The position numbers and the translations under genes are program-made. The notes below the pieces were generated by a model, which saw only the letters and a list, made by a program, of their open reading frames with translations, made no database searches and had not been told where the DNA came from. Below are positions 25,830 to 35,270 of a stretch of DNA of 64,000 nucleotides, piece after piece. This DNA comes from Granulicella aggregans. GTDB lineage: Bacteria > Acidobacteriota > Terriglobia > Terriglobales > Acidobacteriaceae. Position 1 is the first letter of the stretch. Every line of letters starts with the position of its first letter. The DNA is taken from the NCBI RefSeq assembly GCF_014203275.1, contig NZ_JACHIP010000009.1, positions 1 through 64,000 on the forward strand, given 5' to 3'.

Positions 25830-26325
25830 TGAAGTTCTCCTTGCAAGGTAATTGCGGTTGCGGCCTAACCGTCCCGGCCTGGGTGTCGTGGCCGCTTCAA
25901 TTTAAGCGGCTTCTTCCTTTGGAAACCTGGTACCCCTCTCGATTACTGGGAAAAGGGGAGAGGATTGCAGAGCGAATCCTTTGTTCGCTCGTTCGACAAC
26001 GACGGCCGGCGATGGCCCGTATGGAAAGCCATCGCGCGCAGTTTGCGTGAACCCATTCCGTATCTCCTTCGAGTCGTTCACACGATCTGTATGTATGAAT
26101 GCAATTTGCTTTCTTTCCCCCCTCCCGTCGAGAGGGTATTCTTTCCTGCCTTCGGAGGGTATGCCCGCCTGAATAGGCTATTGGCTCCGCAGACCTCCAG
26201 AGTCCGCTCGTTATTTCGTCTGAATGAGGCCTAAACTAGGCTTCTTGCATCCGAGCAGGAGCCCGCTCGCTTGGAGGCTTTTGCGCACAAGGCAAGGGGG
26301 GCGGTGCTGGAGGAAGAGGCATCCA
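25830..26325. other. Divergent intergenic region
   Basis: About 500 bases upstream of both the small periplasmic gene (minus) and the histidine kinase (plus). Frames within are short and without motifs. Promoters are expected here but I cannot assign elements with confidence. Confidence 0.3.
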
Positions 26326-27690
26326 ATGCGAGTAATGGAAGATAGAACTAAGATCATCGCCAAGCCGCTCTTCTCTGGAAGAAAGATTCTCTGGGTCGGT
26401 TGCGTCTTTATCCTGGCGGTCATGTGTGTCAGCACGGCGGATGTCATCTACTCCCTTCGCAAGACTGCCGCCAAGAGCGATGCTGTCGTCTCAGGATTTC
26501 GTCAACGAAGCCGGCTACTCGAAACGCTTCGAACGCTCATGCTCCGCTCTGCGCTATCACCAGATAGCGATGGAGAGCGCGCGATCGAGTCGAGTGACCT
26601 GCCTGCCGCCCATCTGCAAGCCAACCAGATTCTCGAACAGTTCGGGGCGTCGCTCGGAGCAAGCGGTGATGAAGCAACACAGCAAAGGCTTGACGATCTC
26701 AAGAGTTCAATCAATCAATATTGGGATTCTCTGCCCATCATTCGTGAGCAGAATGCTAGCCATCCTGTGACTCCACCGCCATTTTTCCGGGGCGCCGAAC
26801 GAAGGCAAATAAGACACATTGCTCGTCAGATCATGGAGCTAAACAGAGAGCAGCAGGATCGGGCAGGGGCACAACTCCATGCTGAGCACGATCGGTTGCA
26901 GGGGGAACTCCTCATCTCCTCCTTGCTCTCCCTGGCTGTAGTTTTTGCACTGATTGCCGGCATCTCCTATCGGATCAAGACAACGGAGCGTTTTGCGGAA
27001 CAGCAATACAAGGATGTCGTGCAAGCACGTGCAGAGCTACAGACCTTTGCAGGGCGTTTAGAACAAGCTCAAGAAGAAGAGCGCCGCAATCTGTCGCGCG
27101 AGCTCCATGACGAACTCGGACAAACAATGGCTGCTGCTCTGGTCGAGCTTAGCCGGATCGAAAGTGAAATGCCTCAGGACACCGCAGCCAAAGCACAGCT
27201 CGCGAGCGTGAAATCGGAACTCGAAGGCAGTATGCGTTCAATCCGGGACATAGCGCTGGTGCTTAGGCCGTCTATGCTCGACGACCTCGGGTTGGTACCG
27301 GCACTGAAGTGGCAAGGCCGAGAGGTCGCCCGACGTTCTGGTCTTGCGGTACGTGTCGAGGCTGATGACGATTGTGAGTCCTTGCCTGACACATATCGCA
27401 CGTGCATCTATCGCATCGTTCAGGAGGCTCTTCACAACGTCGTCAAACACGCCTCGGCTACGTCTGTCGCGGTGTCGTTCCGATCGACTAACGAAACACT
27501 GCTATTGACTGTCGAAGACAACGGCAAGGGTTTTCGTCCGGCGTCTGAAAAGGGCATGGGGCTGCTCGGTATCGAAGAGCGTGTAGGAAGGCTTGCAGGA
27601 CTTGTAAGGGTCACTTCCTCCCCAGATAAAGGAACAACCATTCAGGTCACCCTTCCGGTGCCGGCGGTTGAAAGAGAAGAGGTCAGATGA
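26326..27690 (+). CDS. NarX-type sensor histidine kinase (HisKA_3)
   Basis: 454 residues from the ATG at 26326, which has AGAGG 6 bases upstream. A first transmembrane helix (ILWVGCVFILAVMCVSTADV), a CHASE3-like periplasmic helical domain of about 170 residues and a second helix (LLISSLLSLAVVFALIAGIS) are followed by a coiled coil. The HisKA_3 box is RNLSRELHDELGQTMAAAL with the phosphorylated His, and the HATPase_c has TYRTCIYRIVQEALHNVVKH, LTVEDNGKGF and KGMGLLGIEERV. The stop overlaps the response-regulator ATG (ATGA), so the pair is translationally coupled. The signal sensed is unknown. Confidence 0.85.
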   Translation: MRVMEDRTKIIAKPLFSGRKILWVGCVFILAVMCVSTADVIYSLRKTAAKSDAVVSGFRQRSRLLETLRTLMLRSALSPDSDGERAIESSDLPAAHLQANQILEQFGASLGASGDEATQQRLDDLKSSINQYWDSLPIIREQNASHPVTPPPFFRGAERRQIRHIARQIMELNREQQDRAGAQLHAEHDRLQGELLISSLLSLAVVFALIAGISYRIKTTERFAEQQYKDVVQARAELQTFAGRLEQAQEEERRNLSRELHDELGQTMAAALVELSRIESEMPQDTAAKAQLASVKSELEGSMRSIRDIALVLRPSMLDDLGLVPALKWQGREVARRSGLAVRVEADDDCESLPDTYRTCIYRIVQEALHNVVKHASATSVAVSFRSTNETLLLTVEDNGKGFRPASEKGMGLLGIEERVGRLAGLVRVTSSPDKGTTIQVTLPVPAVEREEVR

Positions 27691-28331
27691 TACGCATCGC
27701 ACTCGCAGATGATCATACCGTCCTACGTGCTGGACTCAAATCGCTTCTGGAGCGCCAGCGTGACTTCGAAGTCGTCGGTGAAGCCGGTGATGGACGAGAG
27801 CTGCTCAGAGTGGTGGACGATACGACGCCCGATGTCGTCGTCACCGACATCGGCATGCCGAAGCTGAACGGAACGGAGGCGACTTCTCAGATTGTGACGA
27901 AGCATCCCAAGACGCGCGTCATCATGCTTAGCATGCACAGCGACGAAGCTTACGTGCTTCGTGCTCTAAAGGCAGGCGCTCGAGGCTATTTGGTCAAGGA
28001 ATCAGCTGAGGCAGATCTGATGACGGCAATCCGGACTGTTCATTCGGGTAAAGCATTTTTCAGTCCTTCTGTGAGCGCACTGCTTGTTGAGGACTATGTT
28101 CGCCAGATGCGCGACCGTGGAGTGGAAGACAGCTACGAGTTGCTTTCGCCAAGGGAGCGCGAGGTGTTACAGCTGATCGCCGAAGGCCAGAGCAACAAAG
28201 ACATCGCAAACGTGCTTGGTCTCAGCATTTATACCGTGGAGACACACCGTGGGAACATTCTTCAGAAATTAGGCCTTCATAACGTCCCGGAACTGATCCT
28301 CTATGCCGTGCGCAAGGGTGTTATTTGCTAG
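27687..28331 (+). CDS. NarL/FixJ-type response regulator
   Basis: 214 residues. The receiver domain has the acidic pocket (ALADDH), the phosphoacceptor Asp in PDVVVTDIGMPKLNG, the conserved Thr/Ser in RVIMLSMHSD and Lys in GYLVKES. A LuxR HTH follows: LSPREREVLQLIAEGQSNKD then IANVLGLSIYTVETHRGNIL. It should activate or repress transcription when phosphorylated by the kinase directly upstream; its targets cannot be seen. It is complete and of normal length. Confidence 0.87.
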   Translation: MIRIALADDHTVLRAGLKSLLERQRDFEVVGEAGDGRELLRVVDDTTPDVVVTDIGMPKLNGTEATSQIVTKHPKTRVIMLSMHSDEAYVLRALKAGARGYLVKESAEADLMTAIRTVHSGKAFFSPSVSALLVEDYVRQMRDRGVEDSYELLSPREREVLQLIAEGQSNKDIANVLGLSIYTVETHRGNILQKLGLHNVPELILYAVRKGVIC

Positions 28332-28495
28332 GCAACAAGAGAATGGCACCTTGTCCTGCTCCGAAGAAACCTCAGAATTGCGCGATGCCTAAAGCTCCTG
28401 CAGCAATCAATTCCCGAGGATCAAGAAACTCGCACAAAAGGCGGTCAAGTTGATGAAATTAGGTTGTTCCTGGCCTTGGCCCTGTTCGAAAAGCA

Positions 28496-28835
28496 GCACC
28501 TTCGAACGATCACCTATGGAACGGCACCTGGGTCCTTGATGCGGTACGTAGTACGCCTGGAATCAAGGATTGGGCGGCAGGCGCGTACCGGTTCACACTG
28601 CAATCGGGTGGCGTTATTAATGGGAGATTCCATCCCTGGGTGAGGTTGTGACAGGAAAGACGGATGGCGAGCCAATGGAGATTCCCCGTCTAAAACCCAC
28701 GCCCGGATTGGCCCTCAGCGTAAAGGCAGAACGACCGACGGTGCTGCTCTATCGGGTGGCCTCGGGATGGAAAGCCTGAGGGGGATGGGCGCATGACGCT
28801 GGTGGAAAAATGAAAGGTATGGGGGATCTTTGCTA
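28496..28835 (+). pseudogene. Remnant of an acidobacterial hypothetical protein
   Basis: Plus-strand pieces in more than one frame read DHLWNGTWVLDAV, AGAYRFTLQSGGV, then EIPSLGEVVTGKTDGEPMEI, PTPGLALSVKAERPTVLLYR and GRMTLVEK. Together they resemble a common secreted hypothetical protein whose units begin NGTWxLDxxRS. No start and at least two frameshifts are evident. Function unknown. Confidence 0.45.
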
Positions 28836-29046
28836 GCGGGCCGGGAAACCGCAATATGCGGGCGAACTCGTCTACGTCAAACAGCCTTAGTAAAAGCCTC
28901 TTAGTACAAACGTGAACAGCACCTTTGAAACTCTTCGGGCACCTCTCGCTGAATCGAAGCCTGCGGCGTTCAACGTTCGCGAGCGCAAGGTGATTAAGCG
29001 CTGACAGGCGCATCCAGTCTAATCCAATTCTGCTATTGCGCTACTG

Positions 29047-29062
29047 TACTGATCGGTATACT
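29047..29062 (+). promoter_or_regulatory. Putative TetR operator and -10 element
   Basis: TACTGATCGGTA (29047-29058) is a palindrome except for one pair, and it overlaps TATACT (29057-29062), a good -10 box, 9 bases before the start of the TetR gene. Placement fits autoregulation. The -35 is weak. Confidence 0.45.
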
Positions 29063-29070
29063 GTCTTGCT

Positions 29071-29637
29071 ATGGACTCACGAACTGGCATTCTCCGATCG
29101 GCCCTTACTCTCTTTGCTGCCAGGGGATACGACGACGTGGGCGTGCAGGAGATTGCGGCCAGTATCGGTGTCGCAAAACCGACCTTATATCACTTTTTTG
29201 GGAGTAAGAACGGCCTTCTCAAAGAACTCTTCCGTGAATACGCAAGCCAATTGGACGAGGAAGTCTCGCGCGGTTCGCTGTATCAAGGCGACCTACCAAA
29301 GACCCTTGACCGTATTGCTGCTGCGTATATCGACTTCGCCACGCGCGAACCCTTGGCGTATCGCCTGGAACTGGCGCTCTATTTCGCCGGGCACGAGAAT
29401 CTAGCGCGCTTAGTGGCTCTCGAACACTACAACCGCCGCCAGTCGCTTCTCGAAGCAGTTTTCCTGGCAGCCGCGAAAGATCATGGCAATCTTCGGGGCA
29501 GACATCGTCGCTATGCCTTCTCTTTTATCGGAGCCGTCAACAGCTACATAGTTCTGCAACTCGATGGCGAGGTTGTAATCACAGAGCGCCTTCGACACGA
29601 CATCGTTCACCAGTTCAGCCACGGGATTTACTCGTAA
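29071..29637 (+). CDS. TetR-family transcriptional regulator
   Basis: 188 residues. HTH: GILRSALTLFAARGYDDVGV, QEIAASIGVAKPTLYHFFGS, KNGLLKELF, all canonical. The C-terminal domain (YRLELALYFAGHENLARLVA and SFIGAVNSYIVLQLDG) resembles the TetR_C of AcrR-like members. It precedes the GH13 and SDR genes in the same direction by 73 bases and probably controls them. The start ATG lies at the edge of the palindrome, giving a very short leader. Confidence 0.82.
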   Translation: MDSRTGILRSALTLFAARGYDDVGVQEIAASIGVAKPTLYHFFGSKNGLLKELFREYASQLDEEVSRGSLYQGDLPKTLDRIAAAYIDFATREPLAYRLELALYFAGHENLARLVALEHYNRRQSLLEAVFLAAAKDHGNLRGRHRRYAFSFIGAVNSYIVLQLDGEVVITERLRHDIVHQFSHGIYS

Positions 29638-29710
29638 CCGTTTTCACAGGGATACCAAGTTCTTTGGCTCGTTTGTATACCTACCCGTACGTAAAGGAGC
29701 AAACCAACTA

Positions 29711-31069
29711 ATGTCGATTTGGGCTCAACATAGCTCGCAATATCACCTCTATCCCCTCGGCTGCCTGAACGCGCCGCAGCGGAATACGTTTCTCGACAGA
29801 CCAGCTGACCGCGTCAGCCAACTCTATCCATGGCTTGATTACCTTCAGGACCTGGGAACCGATACTCTGCTAATCGGTCCCGTTCAGCAATCGTCCGCCC
29901 ACGGATATGACATTGCCGACTATTTTCTTATTGATGGTCGCCTTGGGAGCAATCAAGACTTCGCGGATTTCAGTCGCGAGCTCCATGGTCGAGGCATGAA
30001 GCTTGTCTTCGACGCTGTCTTCCACCACACCGGACGGGACTTCTGGGCCTTTCGGGACATTCTGGGACACGGTCAGTCTTCGGTCTACCGCGACTGGTAC
30101 CATCTGGACTTTTCTGGCCGCAGTCCCTATGGCGACCTTTTTTCGTATGAAGGCTGGGCGGGACACTATGACCTTGTTAAGCTCAATCTCCGCAACACGG
30201 GTGTCAAGGATCATCTGTTCGCCGCAGTCACATCCTGGGTTGATCAGTTCGATGTCGATGGTCTTCGGCTTGATGCAGCCGATCGTCTTGACCCTGACTT
30301 CCGACGCCATTTGGTCTCACACTGCGCCACCCTCAAACCCGGCTTTTGGCTGATGGGTGAGGTGGTTCATGGCGACTACGGCAACTGGGCGCATGATGGC
30401 GGCCTCAGCTCCACGACTAACTACGAGGTTTACAAAAGCCTTTGGTCGGCACACAACGACCGCAATTACTTCGAACTCGGGTACTCGCTCAACCGTCAAT
30501 TCGGCGAAGGCGGTCTCTATCGAGATCTAAATCTCTACTCATTCGCCGACAACCATGATGTCGATCGCGTAGCCAGTACCCTGAGCAATCCTGCTCATCT
30601 TTATCCCCTCTACTTATTGCTCTTCACCATGCCCGGCATCCCGTCGCTCTACTACGGCAGCGAGTGGGGTATCGAAGGACGTCGCTCCTCCAACTCCGAC
30701 GCTGCGCTTCGTCCTGCGGTTTCTCCCGCTTCCCTGAAAGAGAATGCTCGTCATGCAGATCTCTACCCGGTGATCAAACATCTTTTATCCATCCGCCGTC
30801 AGCAATCGGCGTTGCGGGAAGGCAAGTACACCTCATTGCATATTGACCATGAACAACTTGCCTTCATCCGCGGCTCGGGCACAGGATCGCTCGTTGTCGC
30901 CGTCAACTCTTCAAACACGGCGCGCGACATCACCCTCACTTTGCCCGGCGTTAAAGATGGCTACCTCACAGATTTGCTCAACGGAGGAGAGATCGTCCAA
31001 GTCACGAATGGACTTTGCACCTTGTCGCTGGCTTCCTGTTGGGGCCGCATCCTCACTCTCAGCTGCTAA
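29711..31069 (+). CDS. GH13 alpha-amylase family enzyme (neopullulanase/cyclodextrinase-like), cytoplasmic
   Basis: 452 residues, no signal peptide. GH13 regions are all present: region I (GMKLVFDAVFHHTGRDFW), region II (VDGLRLDAADRL with the nucleophile Asp), region III (WLMGEVVHGDY with acid/base Glu) and region IV (YSFADNHDVDRVAS with the third Asp). A C-terminal beta domain follows (GTGSLVVAVNSSNTARDITL). GH13 members without a signal usually cleave maltodextrins or cyclodextrins inside the cell. Operon with a TetR upstream and an SDR immediately downstream. Length fits a compact GH13. Confidence 0.85.
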   Translation: MSIWAQHSSQYHLYPLGCLNAPQRNTFLDRPADRVSQLYPWLDYLQDLGTDTLLIGPVQQSSAHGYDIADYFLIDGRLGSNQDFADFSRELHGRGMKLVFDAVFHHTGRDFWAFRDILGHGQSSVYRDWYHLDFSGRSPYGDLFSYEGWAGHYDLVKLNLRNTGVKDHLFAAVTSWVDQFDVDGLRLDAADRLDPDFRRHLVSHCATLKPGFWLMGEVVHGDYGNWAHDGGLSSTTNYEVYKSLWSAHNDRNYFELGYSLNRQFGEGGLYRDLNLYSFADNHDVDRVASTLSNPAHLYPLYLLLFTMPGIPSLYYGSEWGIEGRRSSNSDAALRPAVSPASLKENARHADLYPVIKHLLSIRRQQSALREGKYTSLHIDHEQLAFIRGSGTGSLVVAVNSSNTARDITLTLPGVKDGYLTDLLNGGEIVQVTNGLCTLSLASCWGRILTLSC

Positions 31070-31091
31070 CCACAACACAACGGAGATCAAC

Positions 31092-31925
31092 GTGAACAGC
31101 AAACCCTCCTCTTCTGAAGTCTTTTCGCTCAAGGATCGTGTCGTCGTCCTCACAGGCGCGGCTAGCGGTATCGGCGCGGCTCTGGTTGATCAATTAGCCA
31201 TGGAGGGTGCGCACCTGGCCCTCATCGACAAAGATCATGTCTCGCTTGAGACTGTTGCGGAAGCTGCAAGGCAAAGTGGAGCTTCTATTAGGACCTACAA
31301 CATTGACCTCGCCGATGAATCTGCAATAACCACGCTTCCGGATGCGATCGCATCCGATCTCGGCACCGCATCGGTCCTCTTTAACATCGCTGGGATGGCT
31401 CTCGCCGGCACCTTCGAGCAGGTTTCATCGCAACGGTTTCATCATCTCTTCGCGGTTAACTTTTTCTCCATGGCGGCAATGACGAGAAGCTTCTTACCGC
31501 ATCTGCGTCAGCACCGATCTGCTCAGATCGTCAATATGTCGAGTGTTTTCGGCATCATCGGCTCCGCGGGCCAAGTAGCCTACAGTGCAAGCAAATTTGC
31601 GGTGCGGGGCTTCTCAGAATCCTTGCGTGCAGAGCTTGAAAGCGCGGACATCGGTGTAACCGTCATCCATCCAGGCGGAGTGAAAACGAATATAGTTTTA
31701 TCCGCCCTTGTTGAGGCAGGCTTAAGCGAACAAGAAATCAGACCGGTGCGGGGACCTGCCGAAAAGCCTCTTACTATGGAAGCCCGCTATGCGGCAGCGA
31801 TTATCATCAGGGGCGTAAAACGCCGAAAGCAGCGTATCCTCGTCGGCGAAGATGCACGACTCGTTGCGCGTGTGCAGCGTAGGTATCCCCTCTCCTATAG
31901 CCGGATACTTGCAGAGCAAGCGTAA
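31092..31925 (+). CDS. Short-chain dehydrogenase/reductase
   Basis: 277 residues from a GTG at 31092, chosen because GGAG lies 6 bases upstream and translation starts after the GH13 stop. Cofactor loop VVVLTGAASGIGAALVDQLA (TGxxxGIG), FNIAGMALAG (NNAG-type), catalytic Ser in VNMSSVFGIIGSAGQ and Tyr-Lys in VAYSASKFAVRG. The tail PGGVKTNI is standard for classical SDRs. Substrate unknown; by position it may act on a sugar-derived alcohol. A longer frame upstream overlaps the GH13 gene and is not used. Confidence 0.82.
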   Translation: MNSKPSSSEVFSLKDRVVVLTGAASGIGAALVDQLAMEGAHLALIDKDHVSLETVAEAARQSGASIRTYNIDLADESAITTLPDAIASDLGTASVLFNIAGMALAGTFEQVSSQRFHHLFAVNFFSMAAMTRSFLPHLRQHRSAQIVNMSSVFGIIGSAGQVAYSASKFAVRGFSESLRAELESADIGVTVIHPGGVKTNIVLSALVEAGLSEQEIRPVRGPAEKPLTMEARYAAAIIIRGVKRRKQRILVGEDARLVARVQRRYPLSYSRILAEQA

Positions 31926-31953
31926 TGAGGCTTGGAGCTCCGCTAACGCTAAG

Positions 31954-31976
31954 GAGCCTCTGCGTAGGCGGCTGAT
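31954..31976 (+). repeat. Left end inverted repeat of the IS5 element
   Basis: Begins GAGCCTCTGCGTAGG; it matches the complement of 33086-33108 with about five mismatches or gaps. Confidence 0.55.
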
Positions 31977-32092
31977 TTGGAGATGTCTGCGAGTGGCTTG
32001 AGTCGGCTGCCGGTTTTGCTGCGATGATGGCGGTGCTTTGCTTGTTCTGGCAGGGTTTGTCCTGAGCTGAGGACTCATAGCCCGTTTTCCTG

Positions 32093-33060
32093 CTATGTGG
32101 CGAGCCATGTCAGGCGTTTGCGGTGCAGGTAGAGGTTCATGAGGGCGAAGTTGGCGCACAGCCGGTGATAGTTCTTGGCGATGCCTCGGTAGCGTACCTT
32201 GTTGAAGCCGAAGACACTCTTCAGGATACGGAAGACGTGTTCTACTTTAGTTCTTACCTTTGACTTCGTCGCATCTTTCTTCTTTGCAGCTTCATCGACA
32301 TAGTTCTTGAACCTGGTTCGCTTGCAGGTCATGTCCTGAACATTGGTCGGGGCCTGCCGGATGGCCTTGGTCTGGCCTTGATAACCGCCGTCGACCCACA
32401 CCTTGCGCTCCTCGCCATGCAGCAGATCCGGCAGCATGTGTAAGTCGGAAACGTTGGTCGCAGACATCGCCACCGAATGCACGTGACCTTCTTTTGCATC
32501 GACGCCGATGTCTGCGCCTTCAGTCCGAAGTACCACTGCTTTCCTTTGCGGGTCTGACGCATCGCCGGATCGCGCTCTTTCTTCTCGTTCTTGGTCGAAG
32601 AAGGCGCATGAATAATGGTCGCATCGACGATTGTGCCGGTCTCGATGCGGATGCCCTTAGCCGCCAGATGCAGGTTCACTGCGTCGAGCAGGGCACCCCC
32701 AAGGTCATGCTTTTCAAGCAGGTGCCGGAAGCGCAGCACGGTCGTTTCATCAGGCGCCGGAGCCACGCCAAGGTCGACGCCAGCGAACCTCCGCAGTGTG
32801 GCGGACTCGTAAAACGCCTCTTCGACGCCGGGGTCGGACAAGTTGAACCACTGTTGCATGAAGTAGGTCCGCAGCATGATCGCAAGCCCGACAGGACGAC
32901 GACCGTTGCCGACCTTCGGGTAATGTGGCTCGACCAGAGCCTGTAACTGGGACCACGGAACAACCACTTCCATCTCATCCAGGAACAACTCCCGCCGAGA
33001 CTTCCGCCTATACTTCTCAAACCTCGACTGCGACGCAAACGTCTGCTGCTTCATCGCCAT
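32093..33060 (-). pseudogene. IS5-family transposase with one frameshift
   Basis: Starts MAMKQQTFASQSRFEKYRRK; then PVGLAIMLRTYFMQQWFNLS, DPGVEEAFYESATLRRF, PAPDETTVLRFRHLLE. DDE: Asp in TIVDATIIHAPSSTK, Asp in KVWVDGGYQGQ and Glu in RTKVEHVFRILKSVFGF. One extra base near 32520 (after WYFGLKA) splits it in two frames, so it should be inactive. About 320 residues if restored, a normal length for the IS5 group. Confidence 0.85.
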
Positions 33061-33085
33061 CCACCCCTGACCATCGAATTAATCC

Positions 33086-33108
33086 ATCAGGCCGCCGACG
33101 CAGAACTC
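33086..33108 (-). repeat. Right end inverted repeat of the IS5 element
   Basis: Complement begins GAGTTCTGCGTCGG; it pairs with the left end at 31954-31976. Confidence 0.55.
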
Positions 33109-33255
33109 TGTGCAGAGCTTCCCTAAACCTGTATTTCATCGAAACAGTGCTCTAAATCTAGCCTTCATAGGTTCAGGATGATGGCCCGCTGCGATCGCAT
33201 TACTTCGTCTGCGCCATGAAAACTTAGACAACATGCCAAGTTCATTTTCTCAGCA

Positions 33256-33660
33256 TCATTGACTCGTGACGGGGTTGGCAGTGGGATGAATGGCGCTGAA
33301 GTGGTCGAGCACAACCTTCCACCCAACAGCTGTCTTTTCAAAAATGAGAGAGTAAATGTAATCTAAGTTGGCACCTCCATCAAACGTGTGTTCCAGTTGC
33401 CAGTGACAGTCGCGACCTGGCATCGAGGAGATGAACTCTCACATTCGTGTAGGTGAGGACGCCACAGGCTCGGGTGTAGCATGGTTCCTGCGATAGCGCT
33501 CAAGCATGCCTGCATAGCCATGGCTTCCACGATTGGCGATGAATGACGTGTCAAGTGAATCCTTACACATTGCAGCGAATATTTCGAGATCGCCTCCGTT
33601 CCAGTCACTATAGATTTTTCGATGACGGCATAAATGGAGCTTTCAGCTGCGAGTTTTGTG
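33256..33660 (-). pseudogene. SnoaL/NTF2-like (DUF4440) protein pseudogene
   Basis: Minus-strand pieces in several frames assemble an NTF2-like domain: IYAVIEK, then YSDWNGGDLEIFAAMCKDSL, DTSFIANRGSHGYAGMLERY, YTNVRVHLLD, HWQLEHTFDGGANLDYIYSL and IFEKTAVGWKVVLDHFSAIH. It ends at a TGA at 33256-33258. At least two frameshifts separate the pieces. The long single minus-strand frame across 33363-34427 only partly follows it and is not a gene. Confidence 0.55.
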
Positions 33661-33829
33661 ACTTGCTGCTCAAGTACTGGCTCCAGACCGGAAAGGACCG
33701 CACGAGGAAGAGAGAGATTACAGAGAGGAGTCTGAGGGGCTTTAGGAATGCTGCTGATTGCTGACGAGATGCTAAGTCGACTACACCTAAGATAGACGCA
33801 GTAAGCGAATAGGCACACGCACTCCTGCC

Positions 33830-33990
33830 GGTGAACGGCCGCACGCCTCTTTACCGCCGGTCGCTTGCGCAGGCTAAGGCCTTCCTCGCGGTAAAGCCGA
33901 TACACAAGATCCCTGCCCACCTTTCGGCCCTCGCCTTTGATGCCATATGTAAGCGGGCACCTCACCAAGACCCAGAACAATTGAGTGGAT
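33830..33990 (-). mobile_element. IS3-family OrfB remnant
   Basis: A short minus-strand segment reads LTYGIKGEGRKVGRDLVYRL then YREEGLSLRKRPAVKRRAAV. This is the RLYREEGLxLR signature of the HTH_21 region near the N-terminus of IS3-family OrfB. Nothing else of the element is seen; it is a fragment beside the NTF2-like pseudogene. Confidence 0.55.
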
Positions 33991-34088
33991 GCCAAAAGCT
34001 TCTGTAACCATTCCGCTATTTTCGGTTCTAAAGAATGCGCGTCAAGGAGCAGGTCAGCGCAATCCAGAATCAATCGGGAGAAATAAAC

Positions 34089-35207
34089 ATGGGAAACAAA
34101 TTGTGTGGTGCCCTCGTGGTCCTTGCATGCTTCGGCGTAATGCAGCCTGCTGCGCACGCCGCTGAGAGTGGGGCGGTTTTCGTGATGACCAACGCTGCAA
34201 CCGGCAATCAGGTCATCGCATATGCTCGTGGTCCTGAGGGAAGACTGCAGCAGCGAGCGATCTATGACACTGAAGGTCGTGGTGGCGGCGGAAAGATCGA
34301 TCCGCTGCAGAGCCAGGGAGCACTCACCCTCAGTCCGGATGGTTCCCGACTCTATGCCGTCAATGCCGGAAGCGGAACCATTACAAGTTTCCAAGTGCAG
34401 GGCGCAAACCTTAGCCTCATGGGACATGTTCCGTCGGGAGGCAGTGAGCCAGTCGCGGTCACGCAGTTTGGCAACATCGTATATGTGCTTAACGGAGCAG
34501 GTCCTGGCGACGTGGTGGCATTCAGAGAGAACAACGCCGGTCGTTTGGTGCAGATTCCCGACTCAACTGCCTATCTTTCTGGTGTAAACACGGGCGGGGC
34601 CTCCATCTCGGTCCGCCCCGATGGGAAGTTCTTAGCGGTTGTCGAACGGGGCGCGAGTGTGATCAGCACCTTCCCAATCAACGCGAATGGAACCCTTGGC
34701 CCCATCGTCACGACAACAAGCGCGGATCCAGGAGCCTTCTCTGGCCGCTTTGCTCCCAATGGTGTGTTGCTTGTTACAGACAACACTCCTGGAACCAGCG
34801 ACGCTTCGCTACTCTCCTCTTACACGATTTCCGGAAATGGTACTCTCTCGCCGATCTCTGAGAGTGCGCCTACCTACGGTAACGGCAATTGTTGGAGTGT
34901 TGTTACCCCCAACGGCGCTTACGTCTACTCGGACAATTCTGCATCGTCCACAATTGCCGGCTATACATTGAGCAAAGCAGGCGTCCTAAAACCAATAAGA
35001 AATACGATCGTTGCTACTCTGCCTTCAGGTAGTACGAACCTTGAAGTGGCGGTTACAGCCGATGGCAAGTTCCTGTACACCTTGAATGCTGGATCGGGTA
35101 CCATCGGCATCTTCGCCATCAATAGCGATGGTGTCCTTACCGAAGTTGCTGACCGCAGTGATGGTCTTCTCCCTTCGGCTGGTTATGAGGGACTGGCGGC
35201 CTTGTAA
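34089..35207 (+). CDS. Secreted beta-propeller protein (lactonase/YVTN-like)
   Basis: 372 residues from the ATG at 34089 (GGGAGAAA about 6 bases upstream). Signal peptide MGNKLCGALVVLACFGVMQ, cleavage near AHAAESG. The mature chain is seven-bladed-propeller-like, with repeats of the form LSPDGSRLYAVNAGSGTITS, VRPDGKFLAVVERG, TPNGAYVYSDNSASSTIAGY and TADGKFLYTLNAGSGTIGIF. This matches the 6-phosphogluconolactonase/YVTN group, but secreted members are usually of unknown role, perhaps binding. No catalytic residue can be assigned. Confidence 0.75.
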   Translation: MGNKLCGALVVLACFGVMQPAAHAAESGAVFVMTNAATGNQVIAYARGPEGRLQQRAIYDTEGRGGGGKIDPLQSQGALTLSPDGSRLYAVNAGSGTITSFQVQGANLSLMGHVPSGGSEPVAVTQFGNIVYVLNGAGPGDVVAFRENNAGRLVQIPDSTAYLSGVNTGGASISVRPDGKFLAVVERGASVISTFPINANGTLGPIVTTTSADPGAFSGRFAPNGVLLVTDNTPGTSDASLLSSYTISGNGTLSPISESAPTYGNGNCWSVVTPNGAYVYSDNSASSTIAGYTLSKAGVLKPIRNTIVATLPSGSTNLEVAVTADGKFLYTLNAGSGTIGIFAINSDGVLTEVADRSDGLLPSAGYEGLAAL

Positions 35208-35238
35208 AGGCAGTGCGAGCAGGGTCCAGCCTGCTCGC

Positions 35239-35270
35239 TTCCCCCCTCATCTCATGCGCTGAGGGGGGAA
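35239..35270 (+). terminator. Hairpin after the beta-propeller gene
   Basis: A perfect 11-bp stem (TTCCCCCCTCA and its complement TGAGGGGGGAA) with a 10-base loop, starting about 31 bases past the stop codon. No T-tract follows, so it may be factor-dependent or act as an RNA-stabilising hairpin. Confidence 0.6.

Larger units (their letters stand above)
31954..33108 (-). mobile_element. IS5-family insertion sequence, inactivated
   Basis: About 1.15 kb with imperfect terminal inverted repeats: GAGCCTCTGCGTAGGCGGCT (left) against GAGTTCTGCGTCGGCGGCCT (complement of right). It holds a single transposase gene that is frameshifted and no passenger. The left end lies only 28 bases after the SDR stop, so the insertion is just downstream of that gene. 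Confidence 0.75.

Noticed and set aside
30843..31091. Upstream extension of the SDR frame at 31092
   Set aside because: It overlaps the end of the GH13 gene and has no SDR character; the GTG with GGAG before it is a better start.
33363..34427. A 354-codon minus-strand open frame
   Set aside because: Its parts belong to different things: NTF2-like pseudogene (out of frame), IS3 OrfB remnant and antisense of the beta-propeller start. There is no consistent domain.
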